Assembly (NCBI GenBank): GCA_009702965.1
Contig: WLHB01000010.1
Span: 1 to 39,244 of the forward strand
DNA from: Actinomycetota bacterium
Lineage (GTDB): Bacteria > Actinomycetota > Actinomycetes > Nanopelagicales > Nanopelagicaceae
Length of the DNA stretch: 39,244 nt
Direction: 5' to 3'
Shown in pieces: positions 23,805 through 34,075 of this stretch. Each line of letters begins with the position of its first letter. Within the stretch, counting starts at the first letter, position 1. The notes beneath the pieces were generated by a model. The model did not search any database. It was not told the origin of the DNA and saw nothing but the letters and a program-made list of their open reading frames with translations. Position numbers and translations under genes: made by a program.

Positions 23805-24674
23805 ATGCGTATTCGTACCGCTCTCTACGGAATTCTCCTCTTCCTTCAGGGCGCTCTGGTGATTACCGGCGGCGCTGTGCGACTTACCGGCTCAGGCCTC
23901 GGATGTCCCACATGGCCTGAATGTTCTGAGGGCTCCTTCGTACCTGTATCAACGCAGATTGAACCTGAGCATCAGGTATGGATTGAGTTTGGCAATCGTC
24001 TTCTCACGTTCGCACTCCTTATTGCAGCGCTAGCCGTAGTGATTGAAGTTCTTAAGACTCGAAGGAAAGATTTACGTTTGTTAGCAGCAGGACAGCTTCT
24101 TGGAATTCTTGCGCAAGGCGTGCTTGGTGGAATCACGGTTCTCACCGATCTCAATCCTTTCGCTGTAGCTGGACATCTACTCCTGTCGATGGTCTTGATT
24201 GCCGGGGCAGCATCACTTTACTCACGTCGATCTGGACCCCTCACAAGAACACCAATCAAGGAAACTTCTCTCCGAATTATCTCTGGTGCGCATGTTGCTA
24301 TTTCGTTTCTTGTTTTAATTCTTGGAACTTTCGTTACAGGTAGTGGGCCACATGCAGGCGATGAGTTGGCACCACGTTTTGATCTTGACATCCGAAATAT
24401 CACCGTGCTTCATACCGATGCCGTGATATTTCTTCTCGGTCTTACTATCGCTTATCTTGTGCTCCCAACAGTGTCGACCACGACAAAACGTGCACTGGTG
24501 ATATTCCTAGGCATCTCACTCGGTCAAGGGACGATCGGTTACATTCAGTACTTCACTGGTGTTCCAGAAATCTTGGTGGCCTTTCACTTACTCGGAGCAG
24601 TCATTTTCTGGATTGCTGCGTGGCGAGTACGTCTTACAGTTGTTCGTGTGCCAAAGAGTCGGAAGGTGAGTTAA
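23805..24674 (+). CDS. ctaA: Heme A synthase
   Basis: Membrane enzyme that oxidises heme O to heme A for cytochrome oxidase. The 289-residue protein has about eight transmembrane segments, the extracytoplasmic cysteine pair C34 and C40 in GLGCPTWPEC, and conserved histidines H124 (AGHLLLS), H203 (LHTDAV) and H261 (AFHLLGA). The position matching His60 of the Bacillus subtilis ExxHR motif is Asn64 (EFGNRLL). The start is chosen from the -10 hexamer 6 nt upstream. It is followed directly by tkt; the heme O synthase gene ctaB, often found here in actinobacteria, is absent from the window. Confidence 0.93.
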   Translation: MRIRTALYGILLFLQGALVITGGAVRLTGSGLGCPTWPECSEGSFVPVSTQIEPEHQVWIEFGNRLLTFALLIAALAVVIEVLKTRRKDLRLLAAGQLLGILAQGVLGGITVLTDLNPFAVAGHLLLSMVLIAGAASLYSRRSGPLTRTPIKETSLRIISGAHVAISFLVLILGTFVTGSGPHAGDELAPRFDLDIRNITVLHTDAVIFLLGLTIAYLVLPTVSTTTKRALVIFLGISLGQGTIGYIQYFTGVPEILVAFHLLGAVIFWIAAWRVRLTVVRVPKSRKVS

Positions 24675-26723
24675 ATGAAAAACATGTCAGAGTGGAACCA
24701 GCTTGATGACAGAGCAGTGGCCCTAGCTCGTGCACTGGCGATGGATGCGGTGCAGAAAGTCGGTAATGGCCACCCAGGGACTGCAATGTCTCTGGCACCA
24801 GTGGCTTACGCACTCTTTCAACGCCACCTGATTCATGATCCTTCTGATCCCCATTGGTTAGGTCGTGATCGCTTTATTCTCTCTTGCGGCCATTCCTCTA
24901 TGACGCTCTACACACAACTTTTCTTCAGTGGTTACGGTCTTACGATGAAAGATCTTCAGGAATTTCGCACACATGGTTCGCTCACTCCTGGACATCCTGA
25001 GTACGGACATACCGATGGTGTAGAGATGACAACTGGCCCACTCGGTGCCGGAGTTGCCACAGCTGTTGGATTTGCAATGGCTGCACGATATGAGCGCGGA
25101 TTGCTTGATCCAGAGACACCTGCAGGTCAATCACTCTTCGATCACTCAATCTGGGTCATCTGCTCTGATGGAGATTTGCAGGAGGGCGTAAGTGCTGAAG
25201 CCTCCTCATTGGCGGGAACGCAAGAGCTCGGTAATCTCAATGTGATCTATGACGATAATCGAATCTCAATCGAAGGTGATACTCACCTAGCGTTTACCGA
25301 AGATGTTTCAGCGCGTTACCGGGCATATGGATGGAGTGTCATTGAAGTCGATACTCTGGCTGACGGAAATGTAGATCTGCCTGCACTCGATCAAGCGATG
25401 CGTGAAGCCAAACGTGATACAGATCGACCAACTCTTATCCGCATGAAGTCTGTCATTGCATGGCCTGCACCGAAGTTGCGCAATACAGCCAAATCTCATG
25501 GTTCAGCGCTAGGTGATGCTGAGATTGAGGCGACGAAGGTTCTTCTCGGTTTAGATCCTCAAGAAAAGTTTGCGATGCCAGAAGATGTTCTCAGCCATAT
25601 CCGCCTTGTTAAGGAGCGCGGGGCCTCTCTTCGCAGAGAGTGGGATACACGATTTGATCTCTGGAAGAAGAGTAATCCCGCCAAAGCGCAACTGCTCGCA
25701 CGTCTTGCGCAACGCGATTTACCTCAAGGCTGGGAAGAGGTACTCCCCCAGTTCGAATCTGGAAAAGATATGTCAACCCGCGCCGCTTCAGGAAAAGTTA
25801 TCAATGCGATAGCAACTGTCCTACCTGAGTTTTGGGGTGGCTCTTCTGATTTAGCCGAGAGCAACAACACAACCATTGAAGGCGGAAAATCATTCCTTCC
25901 GTCATCAAGTGCGATGAGCGAAGTAAGTCCATACGGACGAGTGATTCACTTCGGAATTCGTGAGCATGCGATGGGTTCAATCCTTAACGGCATCACTCTG
26001 CATGGACTATCGCGGACATTCGGTGGAACATTTGCCGTCTTTAGCGATTACATGCGACCTTCGGTTCGTCTTGCGTCACTGATGAATATTCCAACAACAT
26101 TCGTCTGGACACATGATTCGATCGGTCTCGGAGAAGATGGGCCAACTCATCAGCCGATTGAACATCTGGCATCCCTTCGTGCGATTCCTGGTTTTGCTGT
26201 CGTCAGACCGGCAGATGCCAATGAAGTGGCGCAAGCGTGGAAATCAATTCTTCTTCGTAACAAACCGGTTGGAATTCTTCTCTCTCGCCAGAATCTGCCT
26301 GTCTTCGAACGCACCGCCACCAATAGTGCGCAGTTAGTGGAGAAAGGTGCATACACGCTTGTTGCTGCGCCGAGAGATCCTGAAGTAGTTCTCATTGCAA
26401 CAGGATCTGAGGTGAGTGTCGCCGTTGCTAGTGCCGTGATACTTAACGCGAAGGGAATCTCAACATCAGTGGTGAGCGCTCCTTGTCTCGAGTGGTTTGC
26501 AGTCGAAAGTAAGTCCTACCAAGAGTCAGTCATTCCAAAGAGCGCGCTGCGCGTGAGTATTGAGGCTGGCGTTTCCGTGGGCTGGCGCGAATATGTCGGT
26601 GACTCTGGGGTAGTTATTAGCCTTGATCACTATGGCGCATCTGCTTCAGCTGGAGAACTCTTCACAGAGTTCGGATTCACCGCTGAAAATGTTGTAGCCA
26701 AGGTTTTGGAAGCTCGTGCATGA
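24675..26723 (+). CDS. tkt: Transketolase
   Basis: Thiamine-diphosphate enzyme moving two-carbon units in the non-oxidative pentose phosphate pathway. The 682-residue protein has GNGHPGTAMS near the N-terminus, the cofactor motif GDGDLQEGVSAEASSLAG near residue 165, the pyrimidine domain with FGIREHAMG, and a C-terminal transketolase domain. Length is normal. The first ATG follows the ctaA stop directly, with GGAAGG 8 nt upstream inside ctaA, so the two genes share a transcript. A second ATG three codons later has no such site. Confidence 0.97.
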   Translation: MKNMSEWNQLDDRAVALARALAMDAVQKVGNGHPGTAMSLAPVAYALFQRHLIHDPSDPHWLGRDRFILSCGHSSMTLYTQLFFSGYGLTMKDLQEFRTHGSLTPGHPEYGHTDGVEMTTGPLGAGVATAVGFAMAARYERGLLDPETPAGQSLFDHSIWVICSDGDLQEGVSAEASSLAGTQELGNLNVIYDDNRISIEGDTHLAFTEDVSARYRAYGWSVIEVDTLADGNVDLPALDQAMREAKRDTDRPTLIRMKSVIAWPAPKLRNTAKSHGSALGDAEIEATKVLLGLDPQEKFAMPEDVLSHIRLVKERGASLRREWDTRFDLWKKSNPAKAQLLARLAQRDLPQGWEEVLPQFESGKDMSTRAASGKVINAIATVLPEFWGGSSDLAESNNTTIEGGKSFLPSSSAMSEVSPYGRVIHFGIREHAMGSILNGITLHGLSRTFGGTFAVFSDYMRPSVRLASLMNIPTTFVWTHDSIGLGEDGPTHQPIEHLASLRAIPGFAVVRPADANEVAQAWKSILLRNKPVGILLSRQNLPVFERTATNSAQLVEKGAYTLVAAPRDPEVVLIATGSEVSVAVASAVILNAKGISTSVVSAPCLEWFAVESKSYQESVIPKSALRVSIEAGVSVGWREYVGDSGVVISLDHYGASASAGELFTEFGFTAENVVAKVLEARA

Positions 26724-27805
26724 AAGCGCAAGAGATCTATGCAGCCGGAACCTCGATCTGGCTAGATGACTTATCGCGTTCAAAGCTTGTGGGGAGCGAT
26801 CCTCTAAGTCTATCGGTGCGTATCGCCCATGATGGCGTTCGTGGAGTTACAACTAACCCAAGTATCTTTGCCGGAGCAATCACTGGTGCTGCCGATTATG
26901 CAGATGATATTTCGGCATTTTCAGGAGACGATGTTGACGCCCTTGTTCAAAAACTCACTACTGATGATGTTCGGATGGCATGTGATCTCTTTCTAGATCT
27001 CTATAAAACAAGTAACGGTATCGATGGTCGAGTAAGCATCGAGGTTGATCCGCGTCTGGCACGTAACACCGCAGAGACAATCGTTGAGGGTATAGCGCTT
27101 CACGCCATAGTTGATCGACCAAATGTGATGATTAAAGTTCCGGCCACACCTGAAGGGCTCCCCGCCATCACAGCACTGATCGCACGAGGTATCAGCGTTA
27201 ACGTCACTCTCATCTTTTCATTGAAACGCTACGAAGAAGTGATTGATGCATTTACTCAAGGCATCTCACTCGCATCAGAGCAGGGTCGCGATCTCTCAAC
27301 TATTCACTCGGTGGCATCCTTTTTCATCTCACGCATAGATTCAGCGGTTGATAAAGAGTTGAAGGCTATTGGAAATGATTCGCTTCTTGGAAAGATTGCA
27401 CTCGCCAACGCCCATTGTGCCTACGATCTCTTTCAGGAGAAATTTGGTAGCGCACAGTGGAAAGAGTTGGCAGAGCGCGGTGCTCAGATGCAGCGCCCTT
27501 TGTGGGCTTCAACTGGCGTCAAAGATCCTTCATATCCTGACACGCTCTACGTTGATCAACTCATTGCTCCGCATACAGTGAACACGATGCCTCCATCAAC
27601 GCTAGCTGCAGTTCTCGATCACAGCGTTATTGCAGGCGATGCGATTACACCTCAGATTGCCACCGCTCGTAAACATCTCGCTGATTTACAGGCTGCTGGA
27701 ATCTCACTCGATTCAATTACGCAAGCACTTGAAGAAGATGGTGTACAGAAATTTGCACAAGCCTGGACAGATCTTCTCGAATCAGTTCGCAAGGAGATGC
27801 GCTAG
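26720..27805 (+). CDS. tal: Transaldolase
   Basis: Transfers dihydroxyacetone units between sugar phosphates in the non-oxidative pentose phosphate pathway. The 361-residue protein has TTNPSIF at 44-50 and the Schiff-base lysine K139 in NVMIKVPATPEG. Its length and sequence style (IWLDDLSR near the N-terminus) fit the actinobacterial/cyanobacterial type. The start overlaps the tkt stop (ATGA), and its stop abuts the pgi start (TAGATG). Together with pgi it matches the two halves of the fused transaldolase/glucose-6-phosphate isomerase known in some bacteria. Confidence 0.96.
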   Translation: MKAQEIYAAGTSIWLDDLSRSKLVGSDPLSLSVRIAHDGVRGVTTNPSIFAGAITGAADYADDISAFSGDDVDALVQKLTTDDVRMACDLFLDLYKTSNGIDGRVSIEVDPRLARNTAETIVEGIALHAIVDRPNVMIKVPATPEGLPAITALIARGISVNVTLIFSLKRYEEVIDAFTQGISLASEQGRDLSTIHSVASFFISRIDSAVDKELKAIGNDSLLGKIALANAHCAYDLFQEKFGSAQWKELAERGAQMQRPLWASTGVKDPSYPDTLYVDQLIAPHTVNTMPPSTLAAVLDHSVIAGDAITPQIATARKHLADLQAAGISLDSITQALEEDGVQKFAQAWTDLLESVRKEMR

Positions 27806-29341
27806 ATGCAGATCTCGGGGTCAGCACTTGCTCGGGTAGATCGATCCAGTGCTCTCTATCAAAAACTTGAAGGTGCCCACAGAAGAATTGCCCTCAAAGA
27901 TCCAACGATTTGGGGAGCAGAGGCTGCAGTAGAAGCGGCCGTACGATTGAATTGGGTTGATCTTCCAGAATCATCACGCACACTTCTCCCAGAAATTGAT
28001 GCACTCGTCGCCCGTTTTCCACATATCAAACGAGTTGTTCTTGCAGGAATGGGTGGCTCATCACTTGCACCAGAAGTAATTGCACAGAGCTTTAAGAAAA
28101 ACCTCTTCATTCTTGATTCAACAGATCCTCAGTATTTTGCGCATGCACTTACTAAGGATCTTTCCTCTACGCTTCTCATCGTCTCGTCCAAATCTGGTTC
28201 AACCATAGAGACATCATCAGCACGTGCAATATTTACTGCAGCATTTCAGGATCAAGGGCTCGATCTTGCATCACACATGGTGATCATCACAGATCCGGGA
28301 TCACCGCTTGATCTTCAAGCGCGCGGCCAAGGTTTGGCTGTTATAAATGCTGACCCTCATGTTGGTGGACGCTTCAGCGCATTAACCGCCTTCGGATTAG
28401 TGCCAACTGCTTTCACTGGCGTAGATGTGTCGGTGCTCCTTGATCAAGCAAGTGATATGAAGGCCGAATTTCTGCACGATAGTCATGCCATCATTGATGT
28501 TGCTTCACTTCTGATTACCGAAAGTTCGCAATACATCGCCTTTGTTGATCAAGGCTCTGGTCTCAATGGACTCTCTGACTGGATCGAGCAACTGATCGCT
28601 GAATCAACTGGCAAGTCAGGTGTCGGACGACTTCCTATCGCTGTCGATGATGTGACTAGCGGTGCGGTAGGTGGTGCTTTCAGAGTCTCCTACAGTGAAG
28701 GTGATGCGGACCTTGTTGCTGTTGGAAGTTTGGGCGAACACTTTATCTTTTGGGAATGGGTAACCGCCTTACTGGGATCCGCTCTTGATATCGATCCATT
28801 TAATCAACCGAATGTGACAGAGGCTAAGAACGCCACATCGCAGCTGCTCAAGGATTGGAACGGGACACTCCCCCAATTCACTGCTGACTATATCGATGAC
28901 AATGTCGCTATCTTCGGTGAAGATAAATCACTTCATCAATCACTTCTTTCATTCTTGGCAACAGTTCCCGAAGATGGCTACATCTCAATACACGCGTATC
29001 TTGATCGCAAGGATGATGCGAGTGTGCGAGAACTTCAAAATGTTCTTTCAAAGAAAACCGGCAAGCCAGTTACCTTTGGTTGGGGTCCACGCTTTCTCCA
29101 CTCAACGGGTCAGTTTCATAAAGGTGGCCAACAAAATGGAGCTTTTCTTCAGATAACAGGCGCGTGCACCAATGATCTTGATATTCCTGGCGAGAAGTTC
29201 ACGCTTCGGACTCTGCTGATGGCACAGGCACTGGGAGATCACGCAGCTCTACAGAAAAGAAAATTCCCGCTTCTGCGACTTCATCTAGAAGATCGTTCGG
29301 CGGGAATTCTGCAATTGTTAACGGTTGCCCGTTCTCTTTAA
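27806..29341 (+). CDS. pgi: Glucose-6-phosphate isomerase
   Basis: Interconverts glucose-6-phosphate and fructose-6-phosphate, linking glycolysis and the pentose phosphate genes upstream. The 511-residue protein has sugar-isomerase domains with GMGGSSLAPEV, SKSGSTIET, the isomerase signature region GGRFSALTAFG and the C-terminal STGQFHKGG segment. The sequence style is that of the isomerase half of Tal-Pgi fusions rather than E. coli Pgi. It begins at the base after the tal stop, and ends 1 nt from the end of the convergent rbpA, leaving no room for a dedicated terminator. Confidence 0.95.
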   Translation: MQISGSALARVDRSSALYQKLEGAHRRIALKDPTIWGAEAAVEAAVRLNWVDLPESSRTLLPEIDALVARFPHIKRVVLAGMGGSSLAPEVIAQSFKKNLFILDSTDPQYFAHALTKDLSSTLLIVSSKSGSTIETSSARAIFTAAFQDQGLDLASHMVIITDPGSPLDLQARGQGLAVINADPHVGGRFSALTAFGLVPTAFTGVDVSVLLDQASDMKAEFLHDSHAIIDVASLLITESSQYIAFVDQGSGLNGLSDWIEQLIAESTGKSGVGRLPIAVDDVTSGAVGGAFRVSYSEGDADLVAVGSLGEHFIFWEWVTALLGSALDIDPFNQPNVTEAKNATSQLLKDWNGTLPQFTADYIDDNVAIFGEDKSLHQSLLSFLATVPEDGYISIHAYLDRKDDASVRELQNVLSKKTGKPVTFGWGPRFLHSTGQFHKGGQQNGAFLQITGACTNDLDIPGEKFTLRTLLMAQALGDHAALQKRKFPLLRLHLEDRSAGILQLLTVARSL

Positions 29342-29342
29342 A

Positions 29343-29678
29343 TTATTCGTCTCCACGCAATTTCTTCAGTGCATCTTCAAGAATCTTCGCACCCTCGGTA
29401 TCAGTGCGGCGCTCTTTGACGTAAGCAAGGTGAGTCTTGTACGGAACATTAACAACAGCAGTTGGCGGTTTATTTTTATCGCGCCCTGCTGGTAGTCCAC
29501 ACTTTGGGCAATCCCATTGCTCAGGGATAACAACTGTCTCTTCTACAGCAAATGATGGACGTACTTCATGACCATTGCCGCACCAGTATGAAACGGTTGC
29601 GCGTTCGATCTGATCTCCACGCTCGGCTTCACCCATTGGGCCAGCGCCGACACGACTTCCACGGATTGCACTTGCCAT
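29343..29678 (-). CDS. rbpA: RNA polymerase-binding protein RbpA
   Basis: Actinobacterial activator that binds RNA polymerase and the primary sigma factor and stabilises open promoter complexes. The 111-residue protein starts MASAIRGSRVGAGPMGEAERG (disordered tail), followed by a zinc-binding core with C33, H37, C57 and C60 (WCGNGHE, WDCPKCG) and a C-terminal sigma-interaction segment (PYKTHLAYVKERR). It is the last gene after secG, with AAGGG 8 nt before the ATG. This gene is a good marker of Actinobacteria. Confidence 0.96.
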   Translation of the reverse strand: MASAIRGSRVGAGPMGEAERGDQIERATVSYWCGNGHEVRPSFAVEETVVIPEQWDCPKCGLPAGRDKNKPPTAVVNVPYKTHLAYVKERRTDTEGAKILEDALKKLRGDE

Positions 29679-29682
29679 CGTC

Positions 29683-29913
29683 TTATCCCTTCAAGACTAA
29701 TGAGAGAGCAACAACGGCTGCAAACCAGAGTCCGCCGACAACAATGGTGAGGCGATCAAGATTGCGCTCAACTACTGATGAGCCTCCATAGTTTGAAGAG
29801 ACTCCGCCACCAAAGAGATCTGAAAGCCCCGCGCCTTTTCCTTTATGGAGAAGGACGAGAAGGATCATGATTACGCTCATTAGGATCAGAAAGATCGAAA
29901 GTCCGAGGGCCAT
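29683..29913 (-). CDS. secG: Preprotein translocase subunit SecG
   Basis: Small membrane subunit of the SecYEG channel. The 76-residue protein has two transmembrane segments (about 3-21 and 52-74) around a cytoplasmic loop with the SecG-type KGKGAGLSDLFGGG stretch. AAGGAG lies 8 nt before the ATG. It follows tpiA by 74 nt and precedes rbpA by 4 nt, an order common in actinobacteria. Confidence 0.95.
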   Translation of the reverse strand: MALGLSIFLILMSVIMILLVLLHKGKGAGLSDLFGGGVSSNYGGSSVVERNLDRLTIVVGGLWFAAVVALSLVLKG

Positions 29914-29987
29914 ATGCCGTGCTCCTTACATCGTAGAAGGGAAGGATACTAGATTAATCGAGGCGTTGAGCCCGCAAACCGTCGCTG

Positions 29988-30767
29988 CTAGAGGGCTTCC
30001 TGCGCGTAGAACTTGGCGATCTTCGCAAGTTCCTCTGGGTCAAGGCTGGCTCCTCCGATGAGTGCACCGTCAACATCGCTCTGCTTCATTATCTCAACGA
30101 TATTTGAGGACTTCACTGAGCCACCGTAAAGAATTCGCATACCCCCGGCAATCTCCGGTGAACCAATTACTCCCACCTCTTCACGAATTGCAGCACAGAC
30201 TTCTTGAGCATCGTCTGGTGTTGCAGTCTTACCTGTTCCAATCGCCCACACTGGCTCATATGCAATCACTATCTTCTTCAACTCTGGCTTGGTGAATCCC
30301 TCAAGGCCTGCACGTACCTGACGAATCACATGTGAGACATGGGCGCCAGATTCACGGATAGATAGTTCTTCGCCCACACAGAAAATTGGAATGAGATCAT
30401 GAGAGAGCGCGGCACGTATTTTCTTATTGATAAGCGTGTCATCTTCCTTGTGAATAGCACGGCGCTCTGAATGCCCAATAACTACGAAGGTGCACCCTAG
30501 CTTTGCCAGCATTGAACCTGAGATGTCGCCTGTGAATGCGCCACCATTTTCAGGAGAGAGATCTTGTGCGCCGTAGAGCAAGCGGAGGCGATCACCATCA
30601 ATAAGCGTTTGAATTGAACGAATATCTGTAAAGGGAGGCAGGATTGCAATATCAACTGCGTCATAGTCTTTATCCGAGAGTGAATAGACGAGCTTCTGTG
30701 CAACTGCAATCGCCTCAAGATGATTGAGGTTCATCTTCCAGTTACCCGCCATGAGTGGCTTGCGCAT
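29988..30767 (-). CDS. tpiA: Triosephosphate isomerase
   Basis: Interconverts glyceraldehyde-3-phosphate and dihydroxyacetone phosphate. The 259-residue barrel enzyme has K11 (AGNWKMN), H99 (VIGHSERR) and E171 ([11 protein letters not shown]), the full catalytic set, and GGSVKSSN in the phosphate-binding region. The ATG at 30767 is chosen because AAGGAG lies 6 nt upstream; an ATG two codons earlier directly abuts the same site and is too close. Third gene of gap-pgk-tpiA. Confidence 0.97.
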   Translation of the reverse strand: MRKPLMAGNWKMNLNHLEAIAVAQKLVYSLSDKDYDAVDIAILPPFTDIRSIQTLIDGDRLRLLYGAQDLSPENGGAFTGDISGSMLAKLGCTFVVIGHSERRAIHKEDDTLINKKIRAALSHDLIPIFCVGEELSIRESGAHVSHVIRQVRAGLEGFTKPELKKIVIAYEPVWAIGTGKTATPDDAQEVCAAIREEVGVIGSPEIAGGMRILYGGSVKSSNIVEIMKQSDVDGALIGGASLDPEELAKIAKFYAQEAL

Positions 30768-30805
30768 ATTCATCTCCTTCGAAGTGGTTGAAAGTTACAG
30801 CAAGA

Positions 30806-31989
30806 TTAAAGATCTAGCGCCTTAAGTCCAGGCAATTCTTTGCCTTCAAGATACTCAAGCGATGCTCCACCACCGGTTGAAATATATCCAAAATCGATAT
30901 CAGCGAATCCCAGCGCTCTTACTGCTGCAGCTGAGTCTCCGCCACCGACGACCGAAATTCCAGATACCTGAGAGAGCGCTTGGGCTACAACTTTGGTTCC
31001 GTGTGCGAAATTCGGAAATTCAAAGACTCCCATAGGACCATTCCAAAAGACGGTCTCGCACGATGTGATGGCTGCGGCAAAGGCCTTTGCAGAATCAGGA
31101 CCTATATCAAGTCCCATCTGATCCGCAGGAATCGCATCAGCGGTCACCAACGTTGGCGGAGAGTCGATAGAGAATTCTGGAGCAATGACAATATCTGTTG
31201 GCAGGATTAACTTCACTCCTTGCTGTTTAGCCTTTTCAATTAATTCTCTTACTGTTGGTATGAGATCGTCTTCAACAAGTGATTTCCCGATTTGATGTCC
31301 CTGTGCTGCGAGAAATGTGAAGACCATTCCTCCACCAATTGCCATCACATCGACCTTGTTAAGAAGGTTAGAAATTACGCCAATTTTATCTGAGACTTTC
31401 GCACCTCCAAGAACTACTCCATAGGGGCGAACCGGATCTATGGTGAGTTTTTTGAGTACATCAACTTCAGCACTTACGAGAAGACCTGCTGCATGAGGGA
31501 GAATTTTTGGCAGGTCATAGACCGAGGCGTGTTTGCGGTGAACTGCTCCGAAACCATCACCGACATAGAAATCTGCCAGTGAGGCTAGGTACTCAGCAAA
31601 TGCTTGACGGTCAGATTCATCCTTTGATGTTTCGGCAGGTGAGAAGCGAATATTTTCAAGAAGAAGAAGTTCGCCTGCAACAAGATTCTTTGCTGCAGAT
31701 GAAACGTCGACCCCTTGAACTGAGCCTGGAAAAAGCACCGGTTGAGCAAGTAATTCGCTCAGACGGTGAGCAACAGGGGCAAGGGATAGTTCTGCCTTCA
31801 CTTCACCCTTAGGTCTACCAAGGTGGGCGGCAATAACAACACTTGCCCCGACAGAAAGCAGGTACTTGATTGTAGGAAGCGAAGCCTTTATTCGACCATC
31901 GTCAGTGATTACTCCGTTTTTCAACGGAACATTGAGATCACAGCGAAGAAAGACTCGCTTCCCAGCAAGATTGCTCTCTTTCAATTGCA

Positions 31990-31990
<1 letters not shown>
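30806..31990 (-). CDS. pgk: Phosphoglycerate kinase
   Basis: Makes ATP from 1,3-bisphosphoglycerate and ADP in glycolysis. The 394-residue protein has the substrate-binding signature [12 protein letters not shown] near the N-terminus, the hinge region with [11 protein letters not shown] and the nucleotide-site GGGDSAAAV near the C-terminus. Length is normal. The start shares one base with the gap stop (TAATG), so it is translationally coupled to gap. Confidence 0.98.
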
Positions 31991-33090
<1,100 letters not shown>

Positions 33091-34071
33091 CTACTCGCCG
33101 AGCAAGTCCGGTGATAAACCAGCCTCAGTATCAGGAATTCCTAACTCTGAAGCCCGCTTATCAGCCATCGCAAGTAATCTGCGAATTCGCCCAGCGATCG
33201 CATCTTTTGTCATGGGTGGTGTTGCAAGAGAACCTAACTCTTCCAAACTTGCTTGACCGTGACTAATTCGTAATTCGCCAGCCTCTTTTAGATGATCTGG
33301 AATTTCAGGACCGAGAATCTCCATTGCACGTTGGACGCGTGCTGCAGCGGCAACTGCTGCACGTGCTGATCGGCGAAGATTTGCATCATCAAAATTTGCA
33401 AGGCGATTTGCCGTTGCGCGAACTTCACGACGCATACGTCGCTCTTCCCAAGCGAGAACACTTTCATGAGCACCAAGTCGTGTGAGTAATACTCCGATTG
33501 CATCACCGTCACGAATAACAACGCGATCGACCCCACGTACTTCGCGCGCCTTTGCAGCAATTCCTAAACGTCGCGCGGCTCCAACAAGTGCTAACGCCGC
33601 CTCAGGTCCTGGACAAGTAATTTCAAGTGATGATGAACGGCCCGGCTCTGTAAGCGAACCGTGTGCGATAAAGGCACCACGCCACGCCGCCTCTGCATCG
33701 CAGATATTGGCCGAAACAACTTGCGGTGGAAGACCACGAATAGGTCGACCGTTTCCATCGATCAGACCAGTCTGACGAGCTAACGCATCACCTGCTTCAA
33801 TGACGCGAACAACGTAACGAGACCCTTTGCGAAGTCCGCTCGAAGAGAGAACTGCTAAATCACTGTCATGGCCGTAAATATCGGCAATATCTTTCTTGAG
33901 TCGTCTAGCGCTCTGGGAAGTATCGAGTTCAACCTCAATAACCACCTTGCCCGCGGCAATGTGAAGCCCACCGGCAAAGCGAAGCAGTGATGAAACCTCA
34001 GCCTTGCGACAGCATGGGCGAGTTACTGAGAGACGACTGAGCTCATCTTTTACTGCTGCTGTCATAGCCAT
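33091..34071 (-). CDS. whiA: WhiA-family DNA-binding regulator
   Basis: Conserved regulator of cell division and (in Streptomyces) sporulation genes. The 326-residue protein starts [14 protein letters not shown] and has two degenerate LAGLIDADG homing-endonuclease-like repeats (about 1-215) and a C-terminal helix-turn-helix (about 240-310, with [10 protein letters not shown] and the [15 protein letters not shown] segment). The start 4 nt after the yvcK stop is the family-typical one; the frame is open 10 codons further up inside yvcK. rapZ-yvcK-whiA is the usual order in Gram-positives. In a non-sporulating cell a division role is the better guess. Confidence 0.95.
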   Translation of the reverse strand: MAMTAAVKDELSRLSVTRPCCRKAEVSSLLRFAGGLHIAAGKVVIEVELDTSQSARRLKKDIADIYGHDSDLAVLSSSGLRKGSRYVVRVIEAGDALARQTGLIDGNGRPIRGLPPQVVSANICDAEAAWRGAFIAHGSLTEPGRSSSLEITCPGPEAALALVGAARRLGIAAKAREVRGVDRVVIRDGDAIGVLLTRLGAHESVLAWEERRMRREVRATANRLANFDDANLRRSARAAVAAAARVQRAMEILGPEIPDHLKEAGELRISHGQASLEELGSLATPPMTKDAIAGRIRRLLAMADKRASELGIPDTEAGLSPDLLGE

Positions 34072-34075
34072 GGGG

